Source: Bacteroidales bacterium UBA6431
GTDB taxonomy: Bacteria > Bacteroidota > Bacteroidia > Bacteroidales > UBA932
Assembly: GCA_002439095.1 (NCBI GenBank)
Contig: DJOT01000004.1
Span: 56,600-120,599 of the forward strand
Direction of reading: 5' to 3'
Length of the DNA: 64,000 bases
The position numbers were made by a program, and so were the translations under genes. Below are positions 45,043-54,260 of this stretch, one piece after another. The notes below the pieces were generated by a model. It saw nothing but the letters and a program-made list of their open reading frames with translations. It did no database searches and was not told the DNA's origin. Position 1 is the first letter of the stretch. Every line of letters starts with the position of its first letter.

Positions 45043-46269
45043 ATGACCACAGCAACAAAAATCCTTTTGTGCCTCGGCCTCGCCATGGCCGTACTCGCCT
45101 GCGGTGAGGCAGAACCACCGCTTGTCTATGACAAGGAAAATACCCTCAGTTCATTCAAGGCGCCTCAGATGAGTCCATCCGGACTTGAGACGCCGCAGGA
45201 AAGCCTTCCGAACCCCTTTGCCTGGGCCTCAGGACGAGGAGAGGTGAAGAACTTCCGCGAATGGGAGAAACGCCGCGCGGAGATTTCCTACATGATCCAG
45301 TACTACGAGACGGGGCTCAAGCCGGCAGTCCCTCCGGGGGATGTAAGTGCCAGGATGAGCGGCGACACCCTTTATGTCGATGTCAAAGTCGGGAGTGAGA
45401 CCTTGACCCTCAGCTCGTACATCGCATATCCCGAGAGCGGGGAAGGACCGTTCCCGGTGATGATCGGCACGAGCGTGATGTCCCTGCCGCACAGCCTTTT
45501 CGAGGACAGGCCTGTGGCGCTGATGGTGTTCAACGAGAAACAGGTCAACAACTACACCCAGTGGGGGCCGCACGGCAGCCGCGGGGAATTCGAGTTCGAC
45601 CGCCTCTATCCGGATCTCAAGGAGAACGGGGCCTATATCGAGTGGGCCTGGGGCTTGAGCCGCCTTATAGACGGGCTGTGCCAGCTCGGGCCAGAGAAGA
45701 CCCGTATAGACACACGGCATATCGGGGTGACCGGCTGCTCCTATGCCGGCAAGATGGCCCTTTTCTGCGGAGCGTTCGATGAGAGGGTGGCTCTGACCAT
45801 AGCCCAGGAGCCTGGCGGCGGCGGTGCTGCCGCGTGGCGTGTCTCACACACGCTTAAGGATGTGGAGAGTCTGGAGAAGACAGACTACAACTGGTTCCTC
45901 GAAAGCTTCCGCGACACTTTCTCCGGAGAGAAGGTGTGGAACATCCCTTATGACCGGCACGAACTCTGCGCGATGGTGTGTCCGCGTGCTCTTCTTCTGC
46001 TCGGAAACACTGATTATCAGTGGCTTGCGGACGAATCCGGATATGTCTCCGCCAACGCCGCCCGCAAGGTCTGGGAGCGCTTCGGGATAGCTGACCGTAT
46101 GGGCTGGTCCATAGAGGGCGGACATCCGCACTGTCTCCTGCCGGAGTCACAGTATCCGGAAGTAGAGGCTTTCATCGACCGTTTCCTGCTCGGGAAAGAT
46201 GTCCCGACGGTGGTGATGAAAGCCCCGATGTTTCAGGACGTGGATCTCTCACGCTGGATAAAATACTGA
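45043..46269 (+). CDS. CE15 glucuronoyl esterase-like lipoprotein, variant nucleophile motif
   Basis: A 408-residue lipoprotein (MTTATKILLCLGLAMAVLAC, Cys 20) of the glucuronoyl esterase family, which cuts esters between lignin alcohols and glucuronate on xylan. Seen are the nucleophile elbow GVTGCSYAGKMALFCGAFDE (Ser 233), the following QEPGGGGAAAWR, and a C-terminal His in EGGHPHCLLPES. The typical motif is GCSRxGK; here the Arg that supports the oxyanion site is Tyr 234. The fold should be retained but activity may be altered. The ATG at 45043 is chosen for the lipobox. It lies 32 bp after the GH3 stop, probably one operon with GH3 and DUF1573. Confidence 0.88.
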   Translation: MTTATKILLCLGLAMAVLACGEAEPPLVYDKENTLSSFKAPQMSPSGLETPQESLPNPFAWASGRGEVKNFREWEKRRAEISYMIQYYETGLKPAVPPGDVSARMSGDTLYVDVKVGSETLTLSSYIAYPESGEGPFPVMIGTSVMSLPHSLFEDRPVALMVFNEKQVNNYTQWGPHGSRGEFEFDRLYPDLKENGAYIEWAWGLSRLIDGLCQLGPEKTRIDTRHIGVTGCSYAGKMALFCGAFDERVALTIAQEPGGGGAAAWRVSHTLKDVESLEKTDYNWFLESFRDTFSGEKVWNIPYDRHELCAMVCPRALLLLGNTDYQWLADESGYVSANAARKVWERFGIADRMGWSIEGGHPHCLLPESQYPEVEAFIDRFLLGKDVPTVVMKAPMFQDVDLSRWIKY

Positions 46270-46273
46270 AGTT

Positions 46274-46300
46274 TCAAGGGGCCGTCAAGCGGCCCCTTGA
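46274..46300. terminator. Hairpin between CE15 and hutI
   Basis: An 11-bp perfect stem (TCAAGGGGCCG at 46274-46284, complement at 46290-46300) with a 5-nt loop lies exactly in the 31-bp gap between convergent stops. The U-tract is weak on both sides, but position and stem strength fit a shared terminator. Confidence 0.65.
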
Positions 46301-47539
46301 TCATTCCAGAGGCTTCCCCTTGATGTAATGGGTCCTTATGAACGGGGTTGAGTAGCAGTAGGGGATGAAGCCCAGCGACGGTATGGGGCGTGTCAGTATG
46401 AGGTTGGCGAGCTTGCCGACTTCAACTGAACCGCAGATGTCACTGACCCCCATGGCGTAAGCCCCGTTGATGGTGCAGGCGTTGAGCGCCTGCACCGGGG
46501 TAAGCCGCATCTTGATGCAGGCCTGCGCCATCACCATGCGCATGTCACCTGACGGGGAGGAGCCTGGGTTGAAGTCGCTTGCCAGGGCGATGCCGAGACC
46601 GCCCGCTATGAAGTCCCGTGCGCGGGCGTAGGGGAGTCCGAGGAAAAACGAAGAACCCGGGAGCATTGTCGGCATGGTCTCGCTGTCCCGCAGGAGGGCC
46701 ATTCCCACCTCTGATGTATGTTCCAGATGGTCAACAGAAAGAACCTTGTGCTTAAGAGCCACGTGCATGCCTCCGATGACAGCTATCTCGTCAATGTGTA
46801 CCTTGCCGCGCAGTCCGAAGCGTTCTCCTGCCGTGAGGATCAGATCCATGTCCTCCGGGCTGAAGAAGCCGTCGTCGCAGAAAACGTCTATGAACTCCGC
46901 CAGTCCCTCCTCCGCCACACGCGGAATCATCTCCCTAATTATCAGTGAGACATAGTCATCCTTGCATCCGGAGAAATCCCGGCCTACCGCGTGGGCGCCG
47001 AGGAAAGTGGCGCGTATCACAGCCGGGACGCTCTCCCTTATGCGCCTTATAACGCGCAGCATCTTGAGCTCGTCCTCGACTGTAAGGCCGTAGCCGCTCT
47101 TTATCTCTATGGCTCCGCTTCCTTTCTCCATCATCTCCTTGACCCTTTCAAGGCTCTGGCGGTAGAGAGAGTCCTCATCGGTGGAGTGCAGAAGGTCGGC
47201 AGAGTTGAGGATTCCGCCGCCTCGTGCGGCTATCTCCTCGTAACTGAGACCGTTGATCTTGTCGATGAATTCCTCCTCACGCGAGCCGGCATAGACTATG
47301 TGGCTGTGGGAGTCGCAGAACGAAGGCAGCATCATGCATCCGGATGCGTCCACCCTGAAGTCGAAATGCCCTTTCGGACAGCCGGACATGGGCCCGAAAC
47401 CGGAGATGAACTCTCCGTCCATGCTGAGCCAGGCATTGTGGATGCTTCCGGTACGGGACATCTCATCCCCCTGCAGGCGCAGGGTGCCGGCGGGGGTGAT
47501 GCCAGTCAGTTCTTTAATATTGACGAATAAGGTCTTCAT
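46301..47539 (-). CDS. hutI: Imidazolonepropionase HutI
   Basis: A 412-residue amidohydrolase that opens 4-imidazolone-5-propionate to N-formimino-glutamate, step 3 of histidine degradation. The metal-binding start is DSHSHIVYAGSREEEF (DPHTH in most members, a conservative change), followed by the GAIEIKSGYGL substrate region, the HIDEIAVIGG and SVDHLEHTSE metal-site stretches, and LASDFNPGSSPSGDMRMVMA with the catalytic Asp. Length is normal (about 405-415). It is last in the operon; its first 26 bp overlap the hutH gene. Confidence 0.95.
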   Translation of the reverse strand: MKTLFVNIKELTGITPAGTLRLQGDEMSRTGSIHNAWLSMDGEFISGFGPMSGCPKGHFDFRVDASGCMMLPSFCDSHSHIVYAGSREEEFIDKINGLSYEEIAARGGGILNSADLLHSTDEDSLYRQSLERVKEMMEKGSGAIEIKSGYGLTVEDELKMLRVIRRIRESVPAVIRATFLGAHAVGRDFSGCKDDYVSLIIREMIPRVAEEGLAEFIDVFCDDGFFSPEDMDLILTAGERFGLRGKVHIDEIAVIGGMHVALKHKVLSVDHLEHTSEVGMALLRDSETMPTMLPGSSFFLGLPYARARDFIAGGLGIALASDFNPGSSPSGDMRMVMAQACIKMRLTPVQALNACTINGAYAMGVSDICGSVEVGKLANLILTRPIPSLGFIPYCYSTPFIRTHYIKGKPLE

Positions 47540-49010
47540 TGCGCAGGAAGTCTATTGATTTCTGGATGAGCGGATGAAGATAGCTGTCGTCGTCCACGAA
47601 CGGGACCTGCCTGCGGTATTCCTCCACTATTTTCTCAAGTACCGCTGAAGTTTTGGCTGGGCGGCGGAACTCAAGTGCCTGAGTGGCGTTGAGGAGTTCG
47701 ATTCCCAGCACTTCTTCCACGTTGTCCATGATCCGGACAAGTTTGGTGGCGGAGTTGGAGCCCATGCTCACGTGGTCTTCCTGCCCCTGGGATGACGGGA
47801 TGGAGTCGCAGGAAGCCGGCCAGCATAGGCCTTTGTTCTGGCTGACTATGGATGCGGCCGTGTACTGGGGGATCATGAATCCGCTGTTGAGCCCCGGCCT
47901 GGCCACCAGAAATGCGGGGAGTCCTCTCTGGCCCGAGATTAGGCGGTAGGTGCGGCGCTCGGAGATGCTGGCGAGTTCTGACATTGCCACGGCCAGAGAA
48001 TCCATAGGCAGGGCTATCGGCTCGCCGTGGAAGTTGCCTGCCGAGATGATCATGTCCTCGTCCGGGAAGACGTTGGGGTTGTCGGTTGTGCTGTTGATCT
48101 CCGTCTCGATGACTGATTCCACATAGCGTATGCAGTCTTTGACCGCCCCGTGTACCTGAGGGATGCAGCGGAACGAGTAAGGGTCCTGTACATGGACTTT
48201 GTCGCGACGTATAAGTTCGCTTCCCTCAAGCAGATGCATGAACCTGTCTCCTGTCTCGATCTGTCCCCGGTGCGGGCGGAGCCGGTGGGTGAGGGCATAG
48301 AAAGGCTCTATGCGCCCATCGTATGCGTCCAGAGATATGGCACCGATGTAGTCAGCCCATCTGGAGAGGCGTTTTGCTTTCAGCAGGCTCCACACTGCGT
48401 GCGCGCTCATGAACTGGGTGCCGTTGAGCAGGGCCAGCCCCTCTTTGGACTGGAGGGTGATCGGCTGCCAGCCGAATTCTGAGGCGACTTCAGCGCTCGG
48501 GCGGATCTTGCCCTTGTAGAGTACTTCTCCAAGTCCCAGCAGGGGCAGGGACAGGTGTGCAAGAGGTGCGAGATCTCCGGAGGCGCCGAGCGAGCCGTGC
48601 TGGTAGACTACTGGGAGGATGTCGCGGTTGAACATGTCGATGAGCCGCTGCACTGTGGCGAGCTGGGCGCCGGAGTGGCCGTATGAGAGGGACTGTATCT
48701 TCAGGAGAAGCATCAGCCTGACTATCTCCGGGCGCACGGTCTCACCCGAGCCGCAGGCGTGGGATACTACCAGGTTGTACTGGAGCTGGGAAAGCTTGTC
48801 CTCTGGAATCGTGACATTGCACAGTGAGCCGAAGCCTGTGGTCACTCCGTAGACCGGCCGGCCGATGTCCTCCATCTTGGTGTCAAGATAGCGGCGGCAT
48901 TTTTCTATCGCCACAACGGACTCTTCTGACAGGGCGAGCTGTGCGCGGCTGTCGATTATTTCCTTTACCTTGTCGAGGGTGATGTGTTCCGGTGAAATGT
49001 GATGTGTCAT
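47514..49010 (-). CDS. hutH: Histidine ammonia-lyase HutH
   Basis: A 498-residue cytoplasmic enzyme that removes ammonia from histidine to give urocanate. The MIO prosthetic group forms from Ala 143, Ser 144 and Gly 145 in GSLGASGDLAPLAHLSLPLL, almost the same positions as in Pseudomonas. VYGVTTGFGSL holds the active-site Tyr; LLNGTQFMSA and QDPYSFRCIPQVHGAVKDC are also conserved. It overlaps hutU by 4 bp upstream and hutI by 26 bp downstream. Confidence 0.96.
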   Translation of the reverse strand: MTHHISPEHITLDKVKEIIDSRAQLALSEESVVAIEKCRRYLDTKMEDIGRPVYGVTTGFGSLCNVTIPEDKLSQLQYNLVVSHACGSGETVRPEIVRLMLLLKIQSLSYGHSGAQLATVQRLIDMFNRDILPVVYQHGSLGASGDLAPLAHLSLPLLGLGEVLYKGKIRPSAEVASEFGWQPITLQSKEGLALLNGTQFMSAHAVWSLLKAKRLSRWADYIGAISLDAYDGRIEPFYALTHRLRPHRGQIETGDRFMHLLEGSELIRRDKVHVQDPYSFRCIPQVHGAVKDCIRYVESVIETEINSTTDNPNVFPDEDMIISAGNFHGEPIALPMDSLAVAMSELASISERRTYRLISGQRGLPAFLVARPGLNSGFMIPQYTAASIVSQNKGLCWPASCDSIPSSQGQEDHVSMGSNSATKLVRIMDNVEEVLGIELLNATQALEFRRPAKTSAVLEKIVEEYRRQVPFVDDDSYLHPLIQKSIDFLRNEDLIRQY

Positions 49011-51058
49011 AGTTCTGAGTCTAAAGCATTGTTTATAAGTGTGTCGTCTGCTGTTACAGGCATCGTTACTTTAAGCTGCGGAGTGCGCTGCATCTCTCTG
49101 AGGATGGCGCTGACGGCGCCGCTGTTGCGGGCCCAGCTGCGGCGTGCTATGCCGTTGTTGACATCCCAGAACAGCATCTGCCGTATGTGCCGCGCGGAGT
49201 CTTCGGATCCGTCTATGACCATCCCGAATCCGCCGTTGATCACTTCTCCCCAGCCGACTCCGCCTCCGTTGTGGATGGACACCCAGGTGGCGCCGCGGAA
49301 AGAGTCGCCGATGACGTTCTGCACAGCCATGTCGGCGGTGTAGCGTGAGCCGTCATAGATGTTGGATGTTTCCCTGAAAGGGGAGTCCGTGCCGGAGACG
49401 TCGTGGTGGTCGCGGCCCAGCACAATCGGGGCGCTGATCTCACCGCTGCGGATGGCATCGTTGAACGCGAGGGCTATCTGTGTACGTCCGAGGCAGTCGG
49501 CGTAGAGAATCCTGGCCTGTGAGCCCACCACAAGATGGTTCCTGCCTGCTTCCTCTATCCAGTGGATGTTGTCCTGCATCTGGCTCCGGATCTCATCAGG
49601 AGCCTGTCCGGCGAGTTTTTTCAGCACATTGACAGCGATGGCGTCCGTCTTGGCGAGATCCTGCGGATCTTCAGACATGCAGACCCAACGGAACGGGCCG
49701 AAGCCGTAGTCGAAGTAGAGCGGGCCCATGATGTCTTCCACGTAAGAAGGGTAGCGGAAAGATCCGTCTTCCCTCAGGATGTCCGCTCCGGCGCGGGAGC
49801 TCTCCAGAAGGAAGGCGTTGCCGTAGTCGAAGAAATACATCCCCTTGGCTGTAAGTCTGTTGATCGCTGCTACCTGACGCCTCAGTGAAGCCTGTACGGC
49901 CTGTTTGAACGCCTCCGGGTCGTCAGCCATCATCCGCTTGGCCTCTTCGAAGCTCAGCCCTGCCGGGTAGTAGCCCCCGGCCCACGGGTTGTGCAGGGAG
50001 GTCTGGTCTGAACCGAGGTCAACCTTGATGCCTTCATCTGCAAGCCTTTCCCAGAGGTCAACTACATTGCCGATGTAGGCCAATGATACGACCTCCTTGT
50101 CCTGCACGGCCTTGCGTATGCGCGGTATGAGTTCATCCAGGTCTTCGTGCAGCTCGTCAACCCAACCCTGGTCATAGCGCTTGCGTGCCGCCAGCGGGTT
50201 GATTTCCGCCGTGACGCTCACTACTCCGGCGATGTCGCCGGCCTTGGGCTGCGCGCCGGACATACCTCCGAGACCTGCGGTGACAAAGAGCGTTCCACGC
50301 ATCTGCTCCGCCGTGCCTTCCAGCCCGCGCTTGCGGAGCTGCATCCTGGCGGCGTTCATCACTGTGATTGTGGTGCCGTGCACGATGCCCTGCGGACCTA
50401 TATACATATAGGAGCCTGCGGTCATCTGGCCGTACTGTGATACGCCGAGGGCGTTGAACCTCTCGTAGTCGTCGCGGCTGGAGTAGTTGGGGATCACCAT
50501 GCCGTTGGTCACCACCACGCGCGGTGCGTCCTTGTGGCTCGGGAAAAGTCCGAGCGGCAGGCCCGAGTACATCGAAAGCGTCTGCTCGTCAGTCATCTGT
50601 GCGAGATACTGCATCGTAAGGCGGTACTGCGCCCAGTTCTGGAAGACGGATCCGTTGCCTCCGTAGGTTATCAGCTCGTGAGGGTGCTGGGCCACGCGCG
50701 GGTCGAGGTTGTTCTGTATCATGGCCATAATGGCCGCCGCCTGACGGCTCCGTGCAGGGTACTGGTCTATAGGACGGGCCAGAATCTCGTTTGAGGGGCG
50801 GTAGCGGTACATGTATATGCGGCCGTAGTCACGAAGTTCCGCCGCGAACTCCGAGGCCAGCACGGGGTGGAGTTCCTCGGGGAAGTAGCGGAGGGCGTTC
50901 TTTAGCGCGAGGGCCTTTTCCTTGCGGCTCAGGATGTCCTTGCGCTTCGGGGCGTGGTTGATCCGGGGGTCGTATGGTTTAGCTTCCGGCAGGTAGGACG
51001 GGATGCCTTCAAGTATCTCCTCCTGCCAGCTCAGATGATGGTGGTCGGGACTGTTCAT
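49007..51058 (-). CDS. hutU: Urocanate hydratase HutU, long form
   Basis: A 683-residue NAD-dependent enzyme that hydrates urocanate to imidazolonepropionate. It matches the urocanase family: YGGNGSVFQNWAQYRLTMQY, the NAD-binding region TAGLGGMSGAQPKAG, DQTSLHNPWAGGYYPAGLS and the C-terminal HNGGGVGWGEVINGGFGM. Many bacterial HutU proteins are about 556 residues, whereas this one has the longer form, near the mammalian enzyme (about 676), with extra N-terminal sequence and an insert in the middle. It overlaps ftcD by 4 bp and hutH by 4 bp. Confidence 0.95.
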   Translation of the reverse strand: MNSPDHHHLSWQEEILEGIPSYLPEAKPYDPRINHAPKRKDILSRKEKALALKNALRYFPEELHPVLASEFAAELRDYGRIYMYRYRPSNEILARPIDQYPARSRQAAAIMAMIQNNLDPRVAQHPHELITYGGNGSVFQNWAQYRLTMQYLAQMTDEQTLSMYSGLPLGLFPSHKDAPRVVVTNGMVIPNYSSRDDYERFNALGVSQYGQMTAGSYMYIGPQGIVHGTTITVMNAARMQLRKRGLEGTAEQMRGTLFVTAGLGGMSGAQPKAGDIAGVVSVTAEINPLAARKRYDQGWVDELHEDLDELIPRIRKAVQDKEVVSLAYIGNVVDLWERLADEGIKVDLGSDQTSLHNPWAGGYYPAGLSFEEAKRMMADDPEAFKQAVQASLRRQVAAINRLTAKGMYFFDYGNAFLLESSRAGADILREDGSFRYPSYVEDIMGPLYFDYGFGPFRWVCMSEDPQDLAKTDAIAVNVLKKLAGQAPDEIRSQMQDNIHWIEEAGRNHLVVGSQARILYADCLGRTQIALAFNDAIRSGEISAPIVLGRDHHDVSGTDSPFRETSNIYDGSRYTADMAVQNVIGDSFRGATWVSIHNGGGVGWGEVINGGFGMVIDGSEDSARHIRQMLFWDVNNGIARRSWARNSGAVSAILREMQRTPQLKVTMPVTADDTLINNALDSEL

Positions 51059-52779
51059 TGTATATGGCTGTTGACGATTTCGAGTATCTGATCCTGCATT
51101 TCCATGGCTTCAGCTGCGATAGCATCGGCTTCGGCGTTGAGTTCGGCGGCTGCCTCCTTGTCCTGGAGTCCGGTCGAATTGATGCGCACGTTGAGCTGGG
51201 CCCCGCGAATCGCCGCTGTGGCTGCGAGGGCTCCGACTCCGGCGTCGGACGCTGATGCGGGGTTGCCTTTCTCCGCCATGGCCTTGGCGATCGGTAGAGC
51301 CTTCAGTGCTGTCTTCATGGTGCGGAGCGGCACCTGCGCGGCGTAGAGGGTCGCGGCTTCGAGGGCGGCTGCGCGTGCCGCCTTCTCCTCATCGTTGCCT
51401 TTCGGCATCTTGAACACCTCCATGATCCTGTCGAAGGCGGCGGTGTCCTCGTCCACGAGGTCCAGGAGTTCATTCATCACCTTCTGGCCTTCATCCGCCC
51501 AGTCGGAGAACTCTTTCCATCTCTCATCCCAGCCTCTCTTGCCTGCGGAGAGATTGGCCACCATAGTGCCCAGTGCGGCTCCCAAGGCTCCCATGTAAGC
51601 GGAGATGGATCCTCCTCCCGGGGCGGGGGATTCGGATGCTGTCTCCTCGGCGAACGCCTTGAGATCCATTCTGATGAGCCTGTGCCTCCTGGCTTCTTCA
51701 GCCTCGTCGCGCATGAGGTATTCGATGACTTTCTCATGCGGGTTGAACGGCTTGAGGTCGTCCAGGCCCATCGATTTGACGGCTATCTTCATTATCTCCT
51801 CTTCGGATATGCCTGTGGAGCGCTGCTGCTTCTCGAGAAAATACTTGCCGGCATCGATAAGTGCGCTTTTCGGCACCAGGCCCACAATCTCGGTGCCGGT
51901 GACCCTCATGCCCCGTGCCTGAGCGGCGCGGCATACCTCCTCAAATGCCTTGTGGAGCGGGGTGGCGGCGATGTCGGTGATGTTCATCGACACCTGGGCG
52001 ATGCCGTATTCATCGATGTACCAGCCGATTGCCTTGCAACCCTTGAGCGTGCCGGGGATCCAGATGTCCTTCCCCTCGGCGTCCTTGAGCACCTTGCCGG
52101 TGAGCGAACCGCCCTCGCGTGCCTTGCGGCCCTTCTCGCGTACGTCGAAGGCCACTGCCATGGCGCGGCGGGTGGAGGTGGTGTTGAGGTTGAAGTTGAC
52201 GGCTATCAGGAAGTTGCGGGCTCCGACATTGCTGGCTCCGGACTTGGCTACGGTATCGTTGTACTCCTTAGGCCCGAAGTCCGGCCTGCGTGAGGGGTCA
52301 GCCATCTTCTCGGGAAGCGCTTCGTATTCTCCTGCCCGGCAGACGGCCAGGTTCTTTCGCTCAGGCCTGAAGGCTGCGGCCTCGTAGCAGTAGCATGGTA
52401 TGCCGAGCTCTTCGCTGATGCGCTTTGAGAGTTCGCGTGAGAGCTGTGCGCATTCTTCCAGACTGATGCCGGCCACCGGTATGAACGGCAGCACGTCTGT
52501 AGCCCCGGAGCGGGGGTGCGCCCCGTGGTGATGTCTCATGTCGATGAGTTCCTGGGCTTTCTGCACTCCGCGGAACGCGGCCTCGCAGACGGCTTCGGGA
52601 CTTCCGACGAAGGTTATCACGGTCCGGTTGGTGGCTTCGCCCGGGTCGATGTCGAGAAGTTTGACTTTTTCACCTGTGACGGGAGATGCGGCGCCGGTGA
52701 TGGCGGCGGCTATCTTGTTGATTACATCTTTGTTGCGGCCTTCGCTGAAGTTCGGCACGCATTCGACGATTCTCTTCAT
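51055..52779 (-). CDS. ftcD: Fused formiminotransferase-cyclodeaminase
   Basis: A 574-residue bifunctional enzyme finishing histidine breakdown. Residues about 1-330 are glutamate formiminotransferase (MKRIVECVPNFSEGRNKDVI, HHHGAHPRSGATDVLPFIPV), moving the formimino group from formiminoglutamate to tetrahydrofolate. Residues about 365-574 are the cyclodeaminase (ASESPAPGGGSISAYMGALG), giving methenyl-tetrahydrofolate and ammonia. The start at 52779 is the family start; an in-frame start 13 codons upstream adds only an unrelated stretch. First gene of the hut operon, with the -7 box at 52806-52813. This arrangement, rather than separate HutG or HutF steps, yields glutamate plus a one-carbon unit. 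Confidence 0.95.
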   Translation of the reverse strand: MKRIVECVPNFSEGRNKDVINKIAAAITGAASPVTGEKVKLLDIDPGEATNRTVITFVGSPEAVCEAAFRGVQKAQELIDMRHHHGAHPRSGATDVLPFIPVAGISLEECAQLSRELSKRISEELGIPCYCYEAAAFRPERKNLAVCRAGEYEALPEKMADPSRRPDFGPKEYNDTVAKSGASNVGARNFLIAVNFNLNTTSTRRAMAVAFDVREKGRKAREGGSLTGKVLKDAEGKDIWIPGTLKGCKAIGWYIDEYGIAQVSMNITDIAATPLHKAFEEVCRAAQARGMRVTGTEIVGLVPKSALIDAGKYFLEKQQRSTGISEEEIMKIAVKSMGLDDLKPFNPHEKVIEYLMRDEAEEARRHRLIRMDLKAFAEETASESPAPGGGSISAYMGALGAALGTMVANLSAGKRGWDERWKEFSDWADEGQKVMNELLDLVDEDTAAFDRIMEVFKMPKGNDEEKAARAAALEAATLYAAQVPLRTMKTALKALPIAKAMAEKGNPASASDAGVGALAATAAIRGAQLNVRINSTGLQDKEAAAELNAEADAIAAEAMEMQDQILEIVNSHIQ

Positions 52780-52805
52780 ATAGGACAAAAAATGTGTTAG
52801 CAGGC

Positions 52806-52813
52806 CAAATATA
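52806..52813 (-). promoter_or_regulatory. -7 box of the hut operon
   Basis: The minus strand reads TATATTTG 27 nt before the ftcD ATG. A -33 TTG at normal spacing is not evident. No HutC-like or other regulator gene is adjacent. Confidence 0.45.
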
Positions 52814-52892
52814 GTCAAATATTCGTTACGGAACGGGGAGGATTTGCATCAAATCAACTGTTTCTTTCCGTTTTGCTTTTGTCCCAAACCGG

Positions 52893-52908
52893 ATGCTATA
52901 ACCCGGAC
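52893..52908 (-). repeat. REP-like 16-mer at the ThrE 3' end
   Basis: ATGCTATAACCCGGAC here is the exact reverse complement of 56754-56769, one arm of the palindrome at 56755-56796. It covers the last codons and TAG stop of the ThrE-like gene. Confidence 0.6.
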
Positions 52909-54161
52909 GTTCTCCGCGTGGTCACGGCCTTGCGGGAAAACAGCCGCTGCGGCAGTTCCATGGCGAGTATGATGCCGAGGACAATGGCGATTGCCCCTTT
53001 GGCGGCCACAAATCCGGTGGTGAGCGAGAGCGCGAACTGGCTGGACAGCAGGTAATAGGTGAACCAGAACACCCCTGCTCCAGGGACAAGAGGGAAGATG
53101 CCGCAGAGCACGAAGACCGTGCTCGGGCACTTGTGCAGCACCGCCACGTAGCGGGACAGGATGCAGATCACTATGGTGGACAGGACTATAGCCACCGTTG
53201 CCCCGACAAGGCAATATCTGGTCATTGCCAGAAATAGCCCCCAGCCAATGGCCCCGATGAGTCCCGAAGCGACATACTCTTTGCGCGGAGCACCGAAAAG
53301 CACGGCGAAAGCCAGCGTGCCCACGAACGCCGCCAACATCTGCCAGAGCAACCCTGCCGTCTGCTGGTTCACGGTCATGCCGGAGAGTTCAATCATTCCT
53401 CCGGACACGGCCCCATCCGTGACGAAAGCGATGCTCACCCCGAGTGCTATGCAGATGAAGCCGAGCATGGCGTCTGTCAGACGCGTCAAGCCGGCAATGT
53501 AGTCCGAATTGGCCAGATCCCTCACCCCATTGACGAACGGCACCCCGGGAATCAAAGGCATGACCGCACCTATTATAATGTTGCTCAGGCTTTCCCCGAA
53601 GCCGCTCCTGTAGGAGGCTACGCACAAAAGTGTAGCAAACAGTGCATTGCTGATGCCTCCGACAATCTTGGAGAGATACTTACCGCTGACAAATATGGAA
53701 AACACATACAGCAGCGCCCCCACGACGAAAGCCGCAGCGCAGTCCATGAAGCCGCCGCCGAAAACGGCACAGAACCCGGAAGCCCCGAAAGCAGAACCGG
53801 CAATCTGTTCCCACGCAGGTTTTCCGGCCCCGTCCCGGATTGCCTCAAGATGCTTGCGTGCCTGGGCCAGGGTGTATTTGCCGGCCGCGATTTCGTAACT
53901 CAAACTGTTGACCTCCACCACCTTGGAAAGCTGTATGCCGCGAATCGGGATGAACTCCACATTGGCATATTTTCCAGAAGATCCGGTCGTGAAGATGCCA
54001 TTGCTGAGCACGAAAAAATGACCTGAATCCACTCCGTAATGGGACGAAATCCGCGCCATCGTGTCCTCTACCCGGGAAATCTCGGCCCCGTTCTCAAGGA
54101 GAATATGTCCGGCTATCGAAGCCGTCTCCAACACATCCGCAGTGTCGTTCATCTCTTCCAT
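52896..54161 (-). CDS. ThrE-type threonine/serine exporter family protein
   Basis: A 421-residue inner-membrane protein with an N-terminal ThrE (DUF1212) half and C-terminal ThrE_2 half in one chain, about ten membrane segments. HILLENGAEISRVEDTMARI is the family start, followed by the cytoplasmic domain and GAVMPLIPGVPFVNGVRDLA; the second half has CGIFPLVPGAGVFWFTYYLL. The actinobacterial ThrE exports threonine and serine; Bacteroidota targets are untested. The start at 54161 (MEEMNDTADV) is preferred, with an alternative three codons on. The TAG stop lies inside a REP-like 16-mer (52893-52908), so a repeat seems to have supplied the last codons. Confidence 0.85.
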   Translation of the reverse strand: MEEMNDTADVLETASIAGHILLENGAEISRVEDTMARISSHYGVDSGHFFVLSNGIFTTGSSGKYANVEFIPIRGIQLSKVVEVNSLSYEIAAGKYTLAQARKHLEAIRDGAGKPAWEQIAGSAFGASGFCAVFGGGFMDCAAAFVVGALLYVFSIFVSGKYLSKIVGGISNALFATLLCVASYRSGFGESLSNIIIGAVMPLIPGVPFVNGVRDLANSDYIAGLTRLTDAMLGFICIALGVSIAFVTDGAVSGGMIELSGMTVNQQTAGLLWQMLAAFVGTLAFAVLFGAPRKEYVASGLIGAIGWGLFLAMTRYCLVGATVAIVLSTIVICILSRYVAVLHKCPSTVFVLCGIFPLVPGAGVFWFTYYLLSSQFALSLTTGFVAAKGAIAIVLGIILAMELPQRLFSRKAVTTRRTSGL

Positions 54162-54260
54162 GGCGCAAAAATAACAATTTTCCTTCATCCTCGCCATGGA
54201 GCTGCTGCAGCATCTGTCTTCACGCAAGGGAGCAGTCTCCAGGAGAAAGTCCATAGAATA

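Noticed and set aside
46301..46450. hutI DSHSH as a sign of lost activity
   Set aside because: DPHTH to DSHSH keeps both metal His residues; the remaining metal and catalytic motifs are intact.
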